A stretch of DNA of 64,000 nt from Caballeronia cordobensis (GCF_001544575.2 NZ_FCNY02000005.1:62001-126000), one strand, 5' to 3'; shown: positions 52,520 through 62,271, counted from the stretch's first letter. A program made the numbers and translations. The notes: generated by a model not told the origin, from the letters alone.

Positions 52520-53386
52520 TCACGTGTGCAGGGCCTTCACAACTGCCGGTTGTGAAGAACGCCGCGTGCCAATAAACAGAATCGCTGCAAGCACGACGAC
52601 ACCGCTAAGCAGGATCAGGCCAGCCACGCTGGAACCGATGCTCGCGTCGGCCCATGCCTTCACATTGGGTGAGACAAAGTTGCCGACGTTGCCGATCGTG
52701 TTCACCATCGCGACGCCGGAAACAACCGCCATGCCACCGAGGTAGTTCGTGAGCATCGACCAGAAGATGGGTTGAACAGCCCACAGGCCCGCTACCGCGA
52801 GACAGAGTGCGATCATCGATAACAGCGGGGACGCGCCCGCCGCGACGAACATCGAGATGGCGGCGACCAGCAGGCTCGCAAAGCCGAAGACCACCAACCT
52901 GTTTCCGCGGGCGGCCCATCTCGGAACAGCAAAGGTCGCGATGAGCGCACACGTCCACGGAATCGCGACGACAAACCCCACGAGTGCATTCGGCCCTGTG
53001 CCGAGCAGTTTTCCGACGAAGGTCGGAAGGTAGAACACCACCACCGACACGCCCATCTGGATGAGAAAGAAAATCAGCCGAAGTACAGCACGGTCCGGTC
53101 GGAAAGCGCAGAGACCGCGCTGTGAGGGCCATGCGAAGTCTTCGACGACTGCTCCGCCTGGAGCACGGCGAGCAGTTCGCGTTTCTCGTCTGCTTCGAGC
53201 CAGTTGGCGTCGGCCGCTTTGTCATCGAGATAAAACCAGGCCCCTACGCCGACGGCCGCCGCCAGTCCTTCGAGCATGAACATCCACTGATAGCCGTGCA
53301 ATCCGAATACACCGTCGAATCGCAGGCCTGGTCGACCTCTCGACCGCGCGATCGGAAGCAGTGTTGCCATTGATGACGGCATCCAT
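52520..53386 (-). pseudogene. MFS transporter (ACS-like) gene with internal deletion and frameshift
   Basis: The original start is still visible: GGAGGAG six bases upstream of an ATG at 53386 and about 19 good N-terminal codons (MDAVINGNTASDRAVERST). An out-of-frame deletion near 53330 removes roughly 150 residues, including the first membrane helices. The match then resumes as RFDGVFGLHGYQWMFMLEG. A single-base loss near 53072 (FGLIFFLIQ) shifts the frame again, and the last six helices run to 52520. It follows the sugar-isomerase gene on the same strand, so it was the transporter for that operon. Confidence 0.85.
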
Positions 53387-53445
53387 ATTTGTCTCCTCCG
53401 GTGAGGTTTGCTCGCGTGCTGCGAACCTTGTTTAATCAGCAGGCG

Positions 53446-54228
53446 TTATGCGGCGCTCCACGCCGCGCGCAAAAATGCCGCACTCTCCCGCATCGAGGTC
53501 AGCGGTTCATCCTTGACCCCGCATTCAGCACTGAGAAGGCCCTGATAGCCGCCGGCTTTGAGATGCCCAAGAAACGTCGGATAGTCATACGAACCTGTGC
53601 CCGGATTCAGCCGGCCGGTGTCTGCGAGATGAATGTGAGCGAGCCAGGCGCAGTGCTCGCGCACTTCATCGAGCGGCTCGCTTTGTTCGTCCATGTGATA
53701 AAAGTCGGCAAGGCCGCGTACTTCCGTCCGGTTCAGCTTTTTTGCCAGCCGCACACCATCTGCGACGCTATTCACAAGATTCGATTCCTTGCGATTCAAT
53801 GGCTCGATCACGAGGGTCGTGCCGCTGCCCTGCAATGCGTCGGCGCACCATGCGAGCGTGCTCAGGAATTCGTCTTCAGCCTTTGCCTGAGTCCAACCGT
53901 CCGGAATGTTGCGTGTCCAGCCGCTGCCGAGCACGACGACGCGCGCTCGCGCAAGCGTCAACAGTTCCACGACGCGATCGAAATAGGTGCGATTGCGGTG
54001 CTCGTCCTTCTCCGGACCGACGATGCGCGCATCGTGCGGAAAGAGATAACTGAACGCGAGCGCGGGCAGCGGCAGATCGCCGACGCGCGCCTTGGCATCC
54101 GCGAACGCCGTGTCATCTTCGAGTTTCATCGGCACGAGTTGCGCCTCGATGTAGTCCAGCCCTGCTTCTTTCATCGATGTCGCGTTCTGCAGTGGGCCAC
54201 ACCAGCCGAACCGGGGTGTCGTCGTCAT
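53446..54228 (-). CDS. Sugar phosphate isomerase/epimerase (AP endonuclease 2 / xylose isomerase-like TIM barrel)
   Basis: A 260-residue TIM-barrel protein. Metal-ligand candidates appear in order: Glu28 in YIEAQLVP, a Glu-Pro-Leu-Asn strand (TLVIEPLNRKE) near 143, the ADFYHMDEQ turn near 173, HIHLADTGRL near 197, and AECG near 234. The family interconverts keto-sugars, inosose or hydroxypyruvate. It is second in an operon after a shikimate dehydrogenase-like gene, 25 bp downstream of that gene's stop, and before the decayed transporter. Substrate unknown; a 3-dehydroshikimate dehydratase-like role is possible but not shown. Confidence 0.83.
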   Translation of the reverse strand: MTTTPRFGWCGPLQNATSMKEAGLDYIEAQLVPMKLEDDTAFADAKARVGDLPLPALAFSYLFPHDARIVGPEKDEHRNRTYFDRVVELLTLARARVVVLGSGWTRNIPDGWTQAKAEDEFLSTLAWCADALQGSGTTLVIEPLNRKESNLVNSVADGVRLAKKLNRTEVRGLADFYHMDEQSEPLDEVREHCAWLAHIHLADTGRLNPGTGSYDYPTFLGHLKAGGYQGLLSAECGVKDEPLTSMRESAAFLRAAWSAA

Positions 54229-54253
54229 TTCGTCTCCTTGCTGTTCGATGGAT

Positions 54254-55087
54254 TCAGTAGCTCAGCTTCGCGACCGAGCGCAGCACTTCCGGCGTGGTCG
54301 TCGGAAAGCCGAAGAATTCGAGGTAAGCGGGAATCTGCTCGAACAGCATGTCCGAGCCAACCTGGAAGCGGCAGCCGCGAGCCTGCACAGCCTTGAGAAA
54401 CGCGGTCATCTCGCTCCTCATCACGACTTCACCGACGAAGGTCTCCGGCGCGATGCGCTCTACGTCCACCGGTAGTGGATCGCCATCGTCCATGCCCATC
54501 GGCGTCGCGTTCACGACGAGGTCGTAACCCGCCGGATCATTGTTGCCCGTCGTGACTTCGAGCCTCGGGTAATGCGTCGTGAGACGCGCTTTCAAGCCTT
54601 GCGCCGATTCAGGCCGCGCGTCGAAGAGACCGAGCCACGCCACGCCAGCCGCGGCCAGCGACGCGGCGATCGCCGATCCCACCCCGCCGCAGCCTACGAC
54701 GAGCACGCGCGCGCCTTCGAGCTTGCAGCCCTTGCGCCGCACGCCCCGCACGAAGCCTTCGCCATCGAACATGTCGCCGACGAGGCGTCCGTCCACTGCC
54801 CGCCGCACCGCGTTGCACGATCCGGCGATCTTCACGGTGGGCGTGGCCTCATCGAGCAAGCCCACGGTCGTCACCTTGTGCGGCATGGTGACGAGCGCGC
54901 CACGGATGTTCTCGAGCGTGAAGATCGAGCGGAGGAAAGCCGGGTAATGCTCGGGCGTGCAACCCATCGGCACGACTACGGCATTCACGCCGGCGTGTTC
55001 GAAGTAAGGGTTGTAGATCATCGGCGACTTGAAAGCGTGCGTTGGATAGCCGATGTGGGCGATAAGTCCGGTGTTGCCGTTGATCAT
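54254..55087 (-). CDS. Shikimate dehydrogenase-family protein (AroE/YdiB-like)
   Basis: A 277-residue NAD(P)-dependent dehydrogenase. The catalytic lysine is Lys71 in MPHK, and the nucleotide motif VLVVGCGGVGSAIAASLA is near 128-145. A conserved NATPMGM follows near 194. The N-terminal substrate motif, usually SxSP, is changed to AFKSP, so the ligand may differ from shikimate. Start 55087 has GGAGAC upstream; 55159 would overlap the divergent regulator. It probably belongs to a quinate/shikimate or inositol-like degradation operon, not core aromatic biosynthesis. Confidence 0.87.
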   Translation of the reverse strand: MINGNTGLIAHIGYPTHAFKSPMIYNPYFEHAGVNAVVVPMGCTPEHYPAFLRSIFTLENIRGALVTMPHKVTTVGLLDEATPTVKIAGSCNAVRRAVDGRLVGDMFDGEGFVRGVRRKGCKLEGARVLVVGCGGVGSAIAASLAAAGVAWLGLFDARPESAQGLKARLTTHYPRLEVTTGNNDPAGYDLVVNATPMGMDDGDPLPVDVERIAPETFVGEVVMRSEMTAFLKAVQARGCRFQVGSDMLFEQIPAYLEFFGFPTTTPEVLRSVAKLSY

Positions 55088-55176
55088 GCTTGTCTCCGTT
55101 TCAAAGCATGATCGAAGGTTACTATCGCCCATCCGAAGTATTATTAGTCGATATAGCATTCCATAATCACCAGATC

Positions 55177-56124
55177 ATGCTTAATGAACCGATGCTCGGC
55201 GATCTCCGCCTGTTTTGTGAAGTCGCGCGGCGGCTGAGTTTCGTCGCCGCGGCACACGAGTTCGGCAATTCGCAAACGCACGTCAGCAAGCGCATCGCCC
55301 TGCTGGAAAAGACGCTTGGGGTGAAACTGTTGCATCGCACGACACGCCGTGTGTCGCTCACGACCGACGGCGAGACGGTCAATCGATGGGCGCGCGCGAT
55401 CCTCCAGGACGTCGATGCGATGCGCGACGATCTGTCCAACCTGCGGGTAAATCCCAGGGGATCGCTGCGTATGAGTTCAAGCCAGCGCCTCGGTCGCAGT
55501 CACATTGCGCCGATCGTGTCGCTGATGAAGAAGCGCTATCCCGAACTCGAAATCTGGCTGGAACTCGTCGACCGGCGCGTCAATCTCGTCGAAGAGGGCT
55601 TCGATCTCGACATCCGGGTGGGAGCGGTACAGGAGCCGGGGCTGATCGCCCATCACATCGCCGTCAGTCCACGTGTGTTGTGCGCGGCGCCCCACTACCT
55701 CGACCTGCGCGGGCGCCCGAAAAGCGTCGACGAGCTCGCGCAGCACGACTGCCTCGTCTTTCGGGAACGCGACGAGCCGTTCGGCGTGTGGCGTCTGCTC
55801 GGTCCGGGCGGCTGGAGCACGGTGAAAGTCACCGGTCCGCTTGCTTCGAATCACAGTGACGTCGTCTTGCGCTGGGCCCGCGATGGTCACGGCATCGTGA
55901 TGGTCGGGCAGTCGTATGTCGCTCAAGCACTCGCTGACGGCACGCTCGAACGCGTGCTGCCGGCCTGGGAGCAACCGGCGGACGTATGGGCGATGTCCGC
56001 CTCACGCGCCGCGCAATCGGCCAAGGTGCGCGTTTGCATCGACTTTCTCAAGCAGGAACTCGCGCACGGCGAGTTCGCGCTCTGGAAACCTGAGTCACCG
56101 CACGCGACCCCGAGCCGACGTTAA
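55177..56124 (+). CDS. LysR-family regulator divergent from the shikimate dehydrogenase-like gene
   Basis: A 315-residue LysR protein (CrgA-type). HTH residues 8-65 (LGDLRLFCEVARRLSFVAAAHEFGNSQTHVSKRIALLEKTLG in outline) and effector domain with a DRRVNLVEEGFDLDIRVG block. The start at 55177 leaves an 89-bp divergent region with the 54254 operon; frames up to 55090 are open but would overlap that gene's start region. It probably controls the divergent operon, with a quinate/shikimate-like inducer as a guess. An ATG at 55192 is a second candidate start. Confidence 0.88.
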   Translation: MLNEPMLGDLRLFCEVARRLSFVAAAHEFGNSQTHVSKRIALLEKTLGVKLLHRTTRRVSLTTDGETVNRWARAILQDVDAMRDDLSNLRVNPRGSLRMSSSQRLGRSHIAPIVSLMKKRYPELEIWLELVDRRVNLVEEGFDLDIRVGAVQEPGLIAHHIAVSPRVLCAAPHYLDLRGRPKSVDELAQHDCLVFRERDEPFGVWRLLGPGGWSTVKVTGPLASNHSDVVLRWARDGHGIVMVGQSYVAQALADGTLERVLPAWEQPADVWAMSASRAAQSAKVRVCIDFLKQELAHGEFALWKPESPHATPSRR

Positions 56125-56180
56125 GCCCTTCGCAGATTCACTGACATGGCGCGACAACAGCGGGCTGATGGTCTGTAGGC

Positions 56181-56705
56181 TCACGCAACTTGCCGCGCGC
56201 AGGCGTGCAACCAATCGGCCGGATGTTCGATCGTGCGCAAAAACGTCTCCAGGCTGGCTCTCGAAAGCCATACACTCGCATTGTTCTCGAGTGGATGGAA
56301 CAAGAAGCTTTCCTCGTCGCTCAGGTCGGCATCGATGACCAGTCGCACCCGGCCGGCTTCATCATTGACCAGCGCTAGCGGACTCAAAGAACCCGTCCGG
56401 ATACCCAGCAATTCGAAGAGCTTATCCGCCGACGCGAACGACAGACGTCTGCTGCCTAGTGCTGCAGCGAGCTCAGCAAGATCGAGGGACTTCGTCGCCG
56501 TGGTTACGACGAGGAAATAGTGATCGTTCTTGTCCTGCAAAAGCAGATTCTTGCAGCGAGCGCCCGACAGTGACAGCGTCAACATGCTGGACTCGGACAT
56601 GTTGAGCACCGCGTCATGTTCCTCGCAGAGGAAGGGAATATGCCATTCCTCGAGAAGCTTCAGGAGTTCGTTTTTTCCCAGCACGGTGTCGTTCATTTTA
56701 TTCAT
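56181..56705 (-). CDS. Prolyl-tRNA editing protein, YbaK/ProX family
   Basis: A 174-residue trans-editing domain, of the ProXp-ala/PrdX type by length. Seen: KLLEEWHIPF, a CKNLLLQDKNDHYFLVVTTATKSLDLAELAAALGSRRLSFAS block, GSLSPLALVND and a HPLENNASVWLSRASLETFL C-terminus. It should hydrolyse mischarged Ala-tRNA(Pro) in the cytoplasm. An ATG at 56696 is an equally good start. Placed 47 bp downstream of the lyase gene on the same strand, with no functional link I can see. Confidence 0.9.
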   Translation of the reverse strand: MNKMNDTVLGKNELLKLLEEWHIPFLCEEHDAVLNMSESSMLTLSLSGARCKNLLLQDKNDHYFLVVTTATKSLDLAELAAALGSRRLSFASADKLFELLGIRTGSLSPLALVNDEAGRVRLVIDADLSDEESFLFHPLENNASVWLSRASLETFLRTIEHPADWLHACARQVA

Positions 56706-56752
56706 GAGCGGACCGGCCCACGCTCCGGAGCCGATCCTGTTTCATCAAAGGG

Positions 56753-58165
56753 TCAGGCATCGAAGACCGGATACGACGCCCGGCGAATAGCGGCGATGGT
56801 GTCGTCCTGCGAAAGCAATCCGGACTCGTCCAGAATCTTCACCAGCGAGCGACCTTCGGCCACGGATTGCCGCGCGAGCTTGCTTACGCGAGCATAGCCA
56901 ATCTTCGGCACGAGCGCGGTTGCGACTGCCATCGAGTCCAACAGATGCTGTTCGTTGCGGGCGACGTCGGCCTCGATGCCCGCCACACACTTCTCGCCGA
57001 AGCGCGCAATCCCATTAGTGAGCAACGCGATACTGTCGAAGACACGCGAAGCCACGACTGGCTCGAAATGATTGATCTCCAGTTCGCCGTACTGAACCGC
57101 CTGTGCGACCGCGACATCGTTGCCGACGACCGCGAAGCTCAACTGGATCATCGCCATCGGCAGGACCGGGTTCACCTTGCCCGGCATGATCGACGAACCC
57201 GCCTGCGCCTCGGGCAGCTTCAACTCCCCGACCCCGCCCACCGGACCCGAGGACAGCACGGTCAGGTCGGAAGCGATCTTCGCCAGCGACACGGCGCAGG
57301 TACGAAGTTCCGCGGAGACGCGCGAGAAAACGTCCATGTTCTGCATCGCGTCGAACGGATTCGCGGGCGCCTGATAATCGACGCCCGTGATGCTGCAGAG
57401 ATGCGTGTACACCGCCGCGCGATAGCCCGCCGGCGCACCGAAGCCCGTACCGATTGCCGTGCCGCCGAGCGGGAGCGTGCGAAGCTTGTGGCGAACCGCA
57501 ACGAGTTCTTGCGCCAGCCGTTCCGTCAACGAAGCATAACCCCCGAATAGCTGGCCGAGACGCATCGGCTGGGCATCCTGCAGACAGGTCCGGCCGAGAT
57601 GCAGAACATCGGCGAACTCCATGGCTTTGCTGTTGAAAAGGCCGGCGAGCGTCGAGACCTCCTCGATGAGCGCACCCAGCATTGCATGTGTGGCTATCTT
57701 CAATGCGGCGGGATACGCATCGTTGGTCGATTGCGACCGGTTGACGTGGTCATTCGGATGGATGACCTCGTAGTTGCCGGCACTGTGCCCCAGGATTTGC
57801 TGAGCACGATTCGCGATGACCTCGTTGAAGTTCATATTGGTCGATGTCCCGCCCGAGCCTTCCATCAGATCGACCACGAGCGAGGCATCGAATCGCCCTT
57901 CGGTGACTTCCCTGCAAGCCGCAACGATAGCTTCGCACTGCTCGCCGGTGATAACTTCGTTATCGCGATTGGCCAATGCCGCGGCCCATTTGACTTGCGC
58001 GAAAGCATCGCGAAACGCGGAATAGTGGGCGATGTTCAACGGTGAAACCGTGAGGTTGTCGACCCCGCGAACTGTGTTCACGCCGTAAAGTTTGTCGCCA
58101 GAAATGGCGACCTCGCCGACATAATCACGTTCGATGCGAGCTTCGCTCTGAGCAGGCTTATTCAT
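56753..58165 (-). CDS. Aspartase/fumarase-family lyase (aspartate ammonia-lyase-like)
   Basis: A 470-residue member of the fumarase II/aspartase superfamily. Seen: MEGSGGTSTNMNFNEVIANRA near 105, HPNDHVNRSQSTNDAYP near 137 and the signature GSSIMPGKVNPV near 314. The GSGG in place of some fumarase residues and the DYVGEVAISGDKLYGVNTVRG start fit aspartate ammonia-lyase (L-aspartate to fumarate and ammonia) best. Length matches AspA (about 470). It is the third of three genes with an MFS transporter and LysR regulator, which suggests a catabolic relative rather than the housekeeping enzyme. Confidence 0.85.
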   Translation of the reverse strand: MNKPAQSEARIERDYVGEVAISGDKLYGVNTVRGVDNLTVSPLNIAHYSAFRDAFAQVKWAAALANRDNEVITGEQCEAIVAACREVTEGRFDASLVVDLMEGSGGTSTNMNFNEVIANRAQQILGHSAGNYEVIHPNDHVNRSQSTNDAYPAALKIATHAMLGALIEEVSTLAGLFNSKAMEFADVLHLGRTCLQDAQPMRLGQLFGGYASLTERLAQELVAVRHKLRTLPLGGTAIGTGFGAPAGYRAAVYTHLCSITGVDYQAPANPFDAMQNMDVFSRVSAELRTCAVSLAKIASDLTVLSSGPVGGVGELKLPEAQAGSSIMPGKVNPVLPMAMIQLSFAVVGNDVAVAQAVQYGELEINHFEPVVASRVFDSIALLTNGIARFGEKCVAGIEADVARNEQHLLDSMAVATALVPKIGYARVSKLARQSVAEGRSLVKILDESGLLSQDDTIAAIRRASYPVFDA

Positions 58166-59141
58166 GGAGATTTCTTCCGCCAACAGTAATGAGTTTTTCG
58201 ATGTCCCCGCCGAGCGCGGCCAGCCTCGGCAGGAACGATGTTTCGACGACTTCGCGCGCCGTATCGCAGGCGTCGTCGAAGAAAACGTTGTATTCGTCCC
58301 GGCGCGCCACGAGGTACAGCGAGCGCTCCAGGCCCAGCTTCTCGACGATATGCGTGGCAACGTTGCCCGCATGCGTCACGCCCTGAAGATGGCACATCGG
58401 CGAAGTAATGGCCCAGCCGATGCCTTCGGCCACCATCGAAGTCAACGCATCGGCGTTGTCCAGTTCGAGCCGCGCGGGTGCGCGAATCTCGATGCGCCGA
58501 AGGTATCGTTCGATTTGCATGCCCACCTGCGACGTCCGGTTGAACCTCACGATGGGCATACTGTTGATCAGCGCGCGCAAGTCATCGATGGTCTTTACAG
58601 GCGTTCCGAGACCTTTCGGCGTTATCACGAAGTAGCGCTCGGAGAACAAGCGGTACCGCACGACATCGTTCGCATCGATCAGCGGATCGCTCGTGACGAT
58701 CAAGTCCAGATCCCGGCGCAAAAGCGCTTCGCCCTGTTGAGGGCTCAGGCCGGTGCGAATCGACAACTGCGACACCTTGCCCAGCAGCTTCTTCGTGAAG
58801 ACCGAGCCGCATGTCGACGCGAACGAGTCCACCAGTCCGATGCGCAAGTCGGGTTTGATACCGCGTCCCGCTTCGATAACCTGCGCCTTGAGGTTAGCGA
58901 TTTCCTCGCTCAGAACCGCGCCCCGGTTTCTCAGCGCGATGCCGAAGGGCGTCAGCGCCATCGGCCGCGTCGTTCGATTCACCAGCACCACGCCGAGCTC
59001 GTCTTCCAGTTGCCGGATGATCTGCGATACACCCGATTGCGATATGCCCATCCTCGTTGCCGCGGCAGACATGCTTCCCTCTTCCGCAACGGCGACGAAG
59101 ACCTGGACGGCATGCATATCAATGGGTTTATTCGACGGCAT
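58158..59141 (-). CDS. LysR-family regulator within the lyase operon
   Basis: A 327-residue LysR protein. HTH at residues 8-66 (IDMHAVQVFVAVAEEGSMSAAATRMGISQSGVSQIIRQLEDELG in outline), effector domain from 95 (KPDLRIGLVDSFAST). It overlaps the lyase gene by 8 bp and lies downstream of the MFS gene on the same strand, an unusual placement for a LysR regulator, which is more often divergent. ATG 59141 is chosen as the first Met of a normal HTH start; the frame is open to 59297. Inducer unknown, perhaps aspartate or a related amino/dicarboxylic acid. Confidence 0.9.
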   Translation of the reverse strand: MPSNKPIDMHAVQVFVAVAEEGSMSAAATRMGISQSGVSQIIRQLEDELGVVLVNRTTRPMALTPFGIALRNRGAVLSEEIANLKAQVIEAGRGIKPDLRIGLVDSFASTCGSVFTKKLLGKVSQLSIRTGLSPQQGEALLRRDLDLIVTSDPLIDANDVVRYRLFSERYFVITPKGLGTPVKTIDDLRALINSMPIVRFNRTSQVGMQIERYLRRIEIRAPARLELDNADALTSMVAEGIGWAITSPMCHLQGVTHAGNVATHIVEKLGLERSLYLVARRDEYNVFFDDACDTAREVVETSFLPRLAALGGDIEKLITVGGRNLHE

Positions 59142-59208
59142 GTCATGTCCTCGAGTAAGCGTCATGAGACACGTTCGCGCATCGTGTGGCAATCGCCGTC
59201 CGCGGTCG

Positions 59209-60606
59209 TCAGCGGCGCGTTTTACTAGCGCCCGGCGCGGAGGCCGCGAACGTCGCATCATGATGTCCGGCTGCGTCCAATGCATCCTCGGCGACACTGT
59301 CGGACTTCACGTCGGACAGATTCTCGCTGCCGGTTTCAGGCGCCATGAAGTGGCAAAAGACGCCGCCGAAAAGCAGTACCGCAACGCACGCGCCCAGTGC
59401 CGCGTGAATGCCGACCTGCTGAACGGCGATCGGCAGCAGGAACGTGCTGATCGCCGAACCAAAGCGGCTCGAAGCGACCGCCAGACCTACGCCCGACGCG
59501 CGCAGATGGGTCGGGAAGAGTTCGGGCGGATAGACGAACTCGAGGTTCGCCGCGGCCGAGAGAATGCACGCGAAGATGCCGAAGACGAGCATCGTACCGA
59601 TGGGACCGAAACTCGCATACGTCAGCACCGCGAGGCCGAGCGCCGCAAGATAGAAGGTGCCCAGGAGAAACGTGCGGCGAGAGATGCGATCGATCAGAAG
59701 CAAGCCGATCACTGCACCCGCGAGCAGCAGGACGTTGTAGACGAGGCCGCCGACGAACTTGTCCTTGACCTGCAAAGCCTCGAGGACTTTCGGCGCAAAG
59801 GTGCCCAACGCAAAATAAGGAATGACCTGGCAGGTGTAGAACACGCAGCCGACCAGCGTGTTCTTGCGCCAGCGCGGCGAGAACAACTGCGACCACGCGC
59901 CTTTTTGTTGCTGCGGCGCGGCGGTCGTCGTAGCGAGCGTGACGTCGGGGCCGAATCTGCGACGGACGATGGCGAGGGCTTCGTCGCCGCGTCCGCGTTT
60001 CATGAGCCACAACGGCGATTCGGGCACGATCAGGCGAAACGGGAGAATGAGCAATGCCGGAACGCCGCTCGCCGCCAGCATGATGCGCCACGCATCGGGT
60101 CCGATTTCGCGCATGGCGAAGCCTGCGAGATACGCGCCGACATAGCCCGCCGCCCACGCCGCTGCGAGCACGCTCAGCAGACGGCCACGGTAACGGCGCG
60201 GCGAGTATTCGGTCACGAGAGACTTGCTCACGACATAGTCCGCGCCGAGGATAAGTCCAAGGGCCAGACGCAAGACCAGCAATTGCGAGGGCGACGTAAC
60301 GAAGTACTGTGCGGCCGAGACCACCGCGAAAAGCAACATGTCCCACGCGAAAATCGTCCGGCGACCATATCTGTCCGCGATGGGACCTGCCAGCATGCTG
60401 CCGAAGAAAAGCCCTGCAAGCGATGCCGCGCCGAGCAGTCCCATCCAGAGCGCATCGAGGTGCAACGGCCCTGCCGCCATGCTTACCGCGATGCCGATGA
60501 TGCCCAGCACAAAACCATCGCTAAATTGACCGCCCGTCCCGCTGAAAGCCACGCCAACGTGGAATGGGCGAAGAGGCAAGTCTTCGAGTAATACCTGTTT
60601 GCTCAC
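59209..60606 (-). CDS. MFS transporter, sugar porter / aromatic acid symporter-like
   Basis: A 465-residue 12-helix facilitator. The GPIADRYGRRTIFAWDMLLF loop between helices 2 and 3 and the LGLILGADYVVSKSLVTEYSPRRYRGRL stretch are typical of the sugar porter and AAHS families; PESPLWLMKRGRGDEA follows helix 6. The last 55 residues are a soluble, acidic and Ser/Ala-rich tail. First gene of the operon leading to LysR and lyase. It probably imports the lyase's substrate; the ligand cannot be determined here. The previous gene on the other strand is 586 bp away. Confidence 0.88.
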   Translation of the reverse strand: MSKQVLLEDLPLRPFHVGVAFSGTGGQFSDGFVLGIIGIAVSMAAGPLHLDALWMGLLGAASLAGLFFGSMLAGPIADRYGRRTIFAWDMLLFAVVSAAQYFVTSPSQLLVLRLALGLILGADYVVSKSLVTEYSPRRYRGRLLSVLAAAWAAGYVGAYLAGFAMREIGPDAWRIMLAASGVPALLILPFRLIVPESPLWLMKRGRGDEALAIVRRRFGPDVTLATTTAAPQQQKGAWSQLFSPRWRKNTLVGCVFYTCQVIPYFALGTFAPKVLEALQVKDKFVGGLVYNVLLLAGAVIGLLLIDRISRRTFLLGTFYLAALGLAVLTYASFGPIGTMLVFGIFACILSAAANLEFVYPPELFPTHLRASGVGLAVASSRFGSAISTFLLPIAVQQVGIHAALGACVAVLLFGGVFCHFMAPETGSENLSDVKSDSVAEDALDAAGHHDATFAASAPGASKTRR

Positions 60607-61192
60607 GTCTGTCTCCTGTCTCTGGTATGGCGCTCATGTCGATGCGCCTTGAAAACCAGTGTAGAGCCGCGACTTCAGAAAATCAGCAGGTCGGGAGACA
60701 GTATCAGGAACTCTAATAATGCGCTCTTGCAAGGCTGAAACTAGAGCGCTTCTTTGACGCGAGAATGAGAAATGGCCAAGCGACCCATTAATCAAATTCT
60801 GGCAAAACCAAGCGACTGTTTCGGGTGCGAAATCGACACCCGGCTGCCGGGCTAACGAGGTTATCGAATGACACATGATGGCCGGCTCCTGCTCCAGGCA
60901 CGTCCGGCCCAGTTCGGTGCCTATAATTGCCAGTGAGCGTTTCAAGCAGCCGAAGCCCGCTGAGCCTGCGATAACACTAGCGGGCTCATGGGCGGGAATC
61001 AGCAACCCGCGAGCAGCCGGCGGCGCGGTGTTAGACCGATTTACCTCATTTAACGAGCCGCTTACTCAATCGTCATGTAACCTGTTTCCTTAAGAACGCG
61101 TGGTCAGCAACTCAGTTGATAGCGCGTCGGCCATGATGGCTCGGCGCTGTCCAAGGTGGAAATCGTGTCAAGCAAGCACAAGGGAGAACAGT
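60607..61192. other. Intergenic region, no gene recognised
   Basis: About 585 bp with lower GC. A TATAAT hexamer at 60922-60927 on the plus strand lacks a convincing -35 partner. A minus-strand 123-codon ORF at 60634-61005 has no recognisable family and an irregular composition, so I do not call it. Confidence 0.4.
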
Positions 61193-61873
61193 ATGAAGGT
61201 CCTCGTTGTCCTGACATCGCACGATCAACTCGGTACTACCGGCCGGAAGACTGGTTTCTGGCTTGAGGAACTCGCGGCTCCGTACTATGAATTCAGGGAG
61301 TCCGGAGCGGAAATTACTCTCGCGTCTCCGAAGGGTGGACAGCCCCCTCTCGATCCGAAGAGCGATGAGCCCTCATTCCAGACGGAGCTTACTAAGCGTT
61401 TTAACCTTGATGAGGACGCGAAGGGACAGCTTGCGAAAACTGTTCGGCTCGACACCGTTAAGCAAGAAGATTTCGACACGGTCTTTTATCCAGGGGGCCA
61501 CGGCCCAATGTGGGATCTCGCGGAGGATCCGACTTCGATCAAGCTCATCGAGTCTTTCCTTGCCGCCGGAAAGACGATTGCCTTGGTTTGCCACGCTCCG
61601 GGTGTTCTGCATCGTGTGAAGAATCCGGATGGCACGCCCGTTGTGAATGGCCGGCATGTAACTGGATTCACCAACGGCGAGGAAGAGGGAGTAGGACTAA
61701 CTACCGTCGTCCCGTTTCTCGTTGAGAATGAGCTACTCGATCAAGGTGCAATATTCGAGAAAGTCAAGGATTGGGGCGTCCATACAGTTACCGACGGTCA
61801 ACTTATCACCGGGCAGAACCCCGCGTCATCAGGCCCCACTGCGAAGGTGCTGATTGCGGCACTTCGCACGTAA
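61193..61873 (+). CDS. DJ-1/PfpI-superfamily protein (class I glutamine amidotransferase-like)
   Basis: A 226-residue DJ-1/PfpI-fold protein. The nucleophile elbow reads ALVCHAPGVL with Cys133, and FYPGGHGPMWDLAEDP near 98-113 is the conserved preceding loop. Such proteins act as glyoxalase III, deglycase-like or chaperone-type stress proteins (Hsp31 group); the TGxWLEELAxPY start matches that group. AAGGGAG eight bases before the ATG sets the start. The gene stands alone, and is lower in GC than its neighbours. No regulator is adjacent. Confidence 0.92.
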   Translation: MKVLVVLTSHDQLGTTGRKTGFWLEELAAPYYEFRESGAEITLASPKGGQPPLDPKSDEPSFQTELTKRFNLDEDAKGQLAKTVRLDTVKQEDFDTVFYPGGHGPMWDLAEDPTSIKLIESFLAAGKTIALVCHAPGVLHRVKNPDGTPVVNGRHVTGFTNGEEEGVGLTTVVPFLVENELLDQGAIFEKVKDWGVHTVTDGQLITGQNPASSGPTAKVLIAALRT

Positions 61874-62271
61874 TAGCCCGTACGCGAACGGCCTGAACGG
61901 GCCGGCTACTGTTCCAACGTGTCCGGCCCGGCTCGACGCCTGAAATCCCCGATGGCGACCCTGCCCTTTGTCTCGTGCGTCCGCACCGAGTGAGCAGCGT
62001 GGCGTGCCGGGCAACGCGCCCTCTGATGTCGGCGGCGCGCGTTTCGGACTAGTTCGCGACGGCGAGCAGCGGCCTTGGCGTCGTGGAATCTGTCCGCAAC
62101 CTGCCGTTCGACCCTCGGTACACCGAGCGTCTCTTTACGAGGCGCAACGGCCGGTCACTCGCCGTACCGTATCGGCTGCCCGCATCGAACGGAGATCTGC
62201 ACGGCGGCGCAGCGCTTAAACGACATCATGGGCGAGACCGCGGTAACGTCGAATCAGGCCAACATCGTGCA
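61874..62271. other. Intergenic region, no gene recognised
   Basis: Some 400 bp between the DJ-1 gene and the 3-prime end of the broken LysR gene. Plus-strand frames here are open but have no family resemblance and look like composition-driven reading. No hairpin or repeat was supported. Confidence 0.4.

Noticed and set aside
58753..60591. 612-codon plus-strand ORF opposite the MFS gene
   Set aside because: Covers a LysR gene and a clear 12-helix transporter on the other strand; composition is Arg/Gln/Ala biased.
60634..61005. 123-codon minus-strand ORF
   Set aside because: No recognisable family, no ribosome site, mixed codon use in a low-GC gap.
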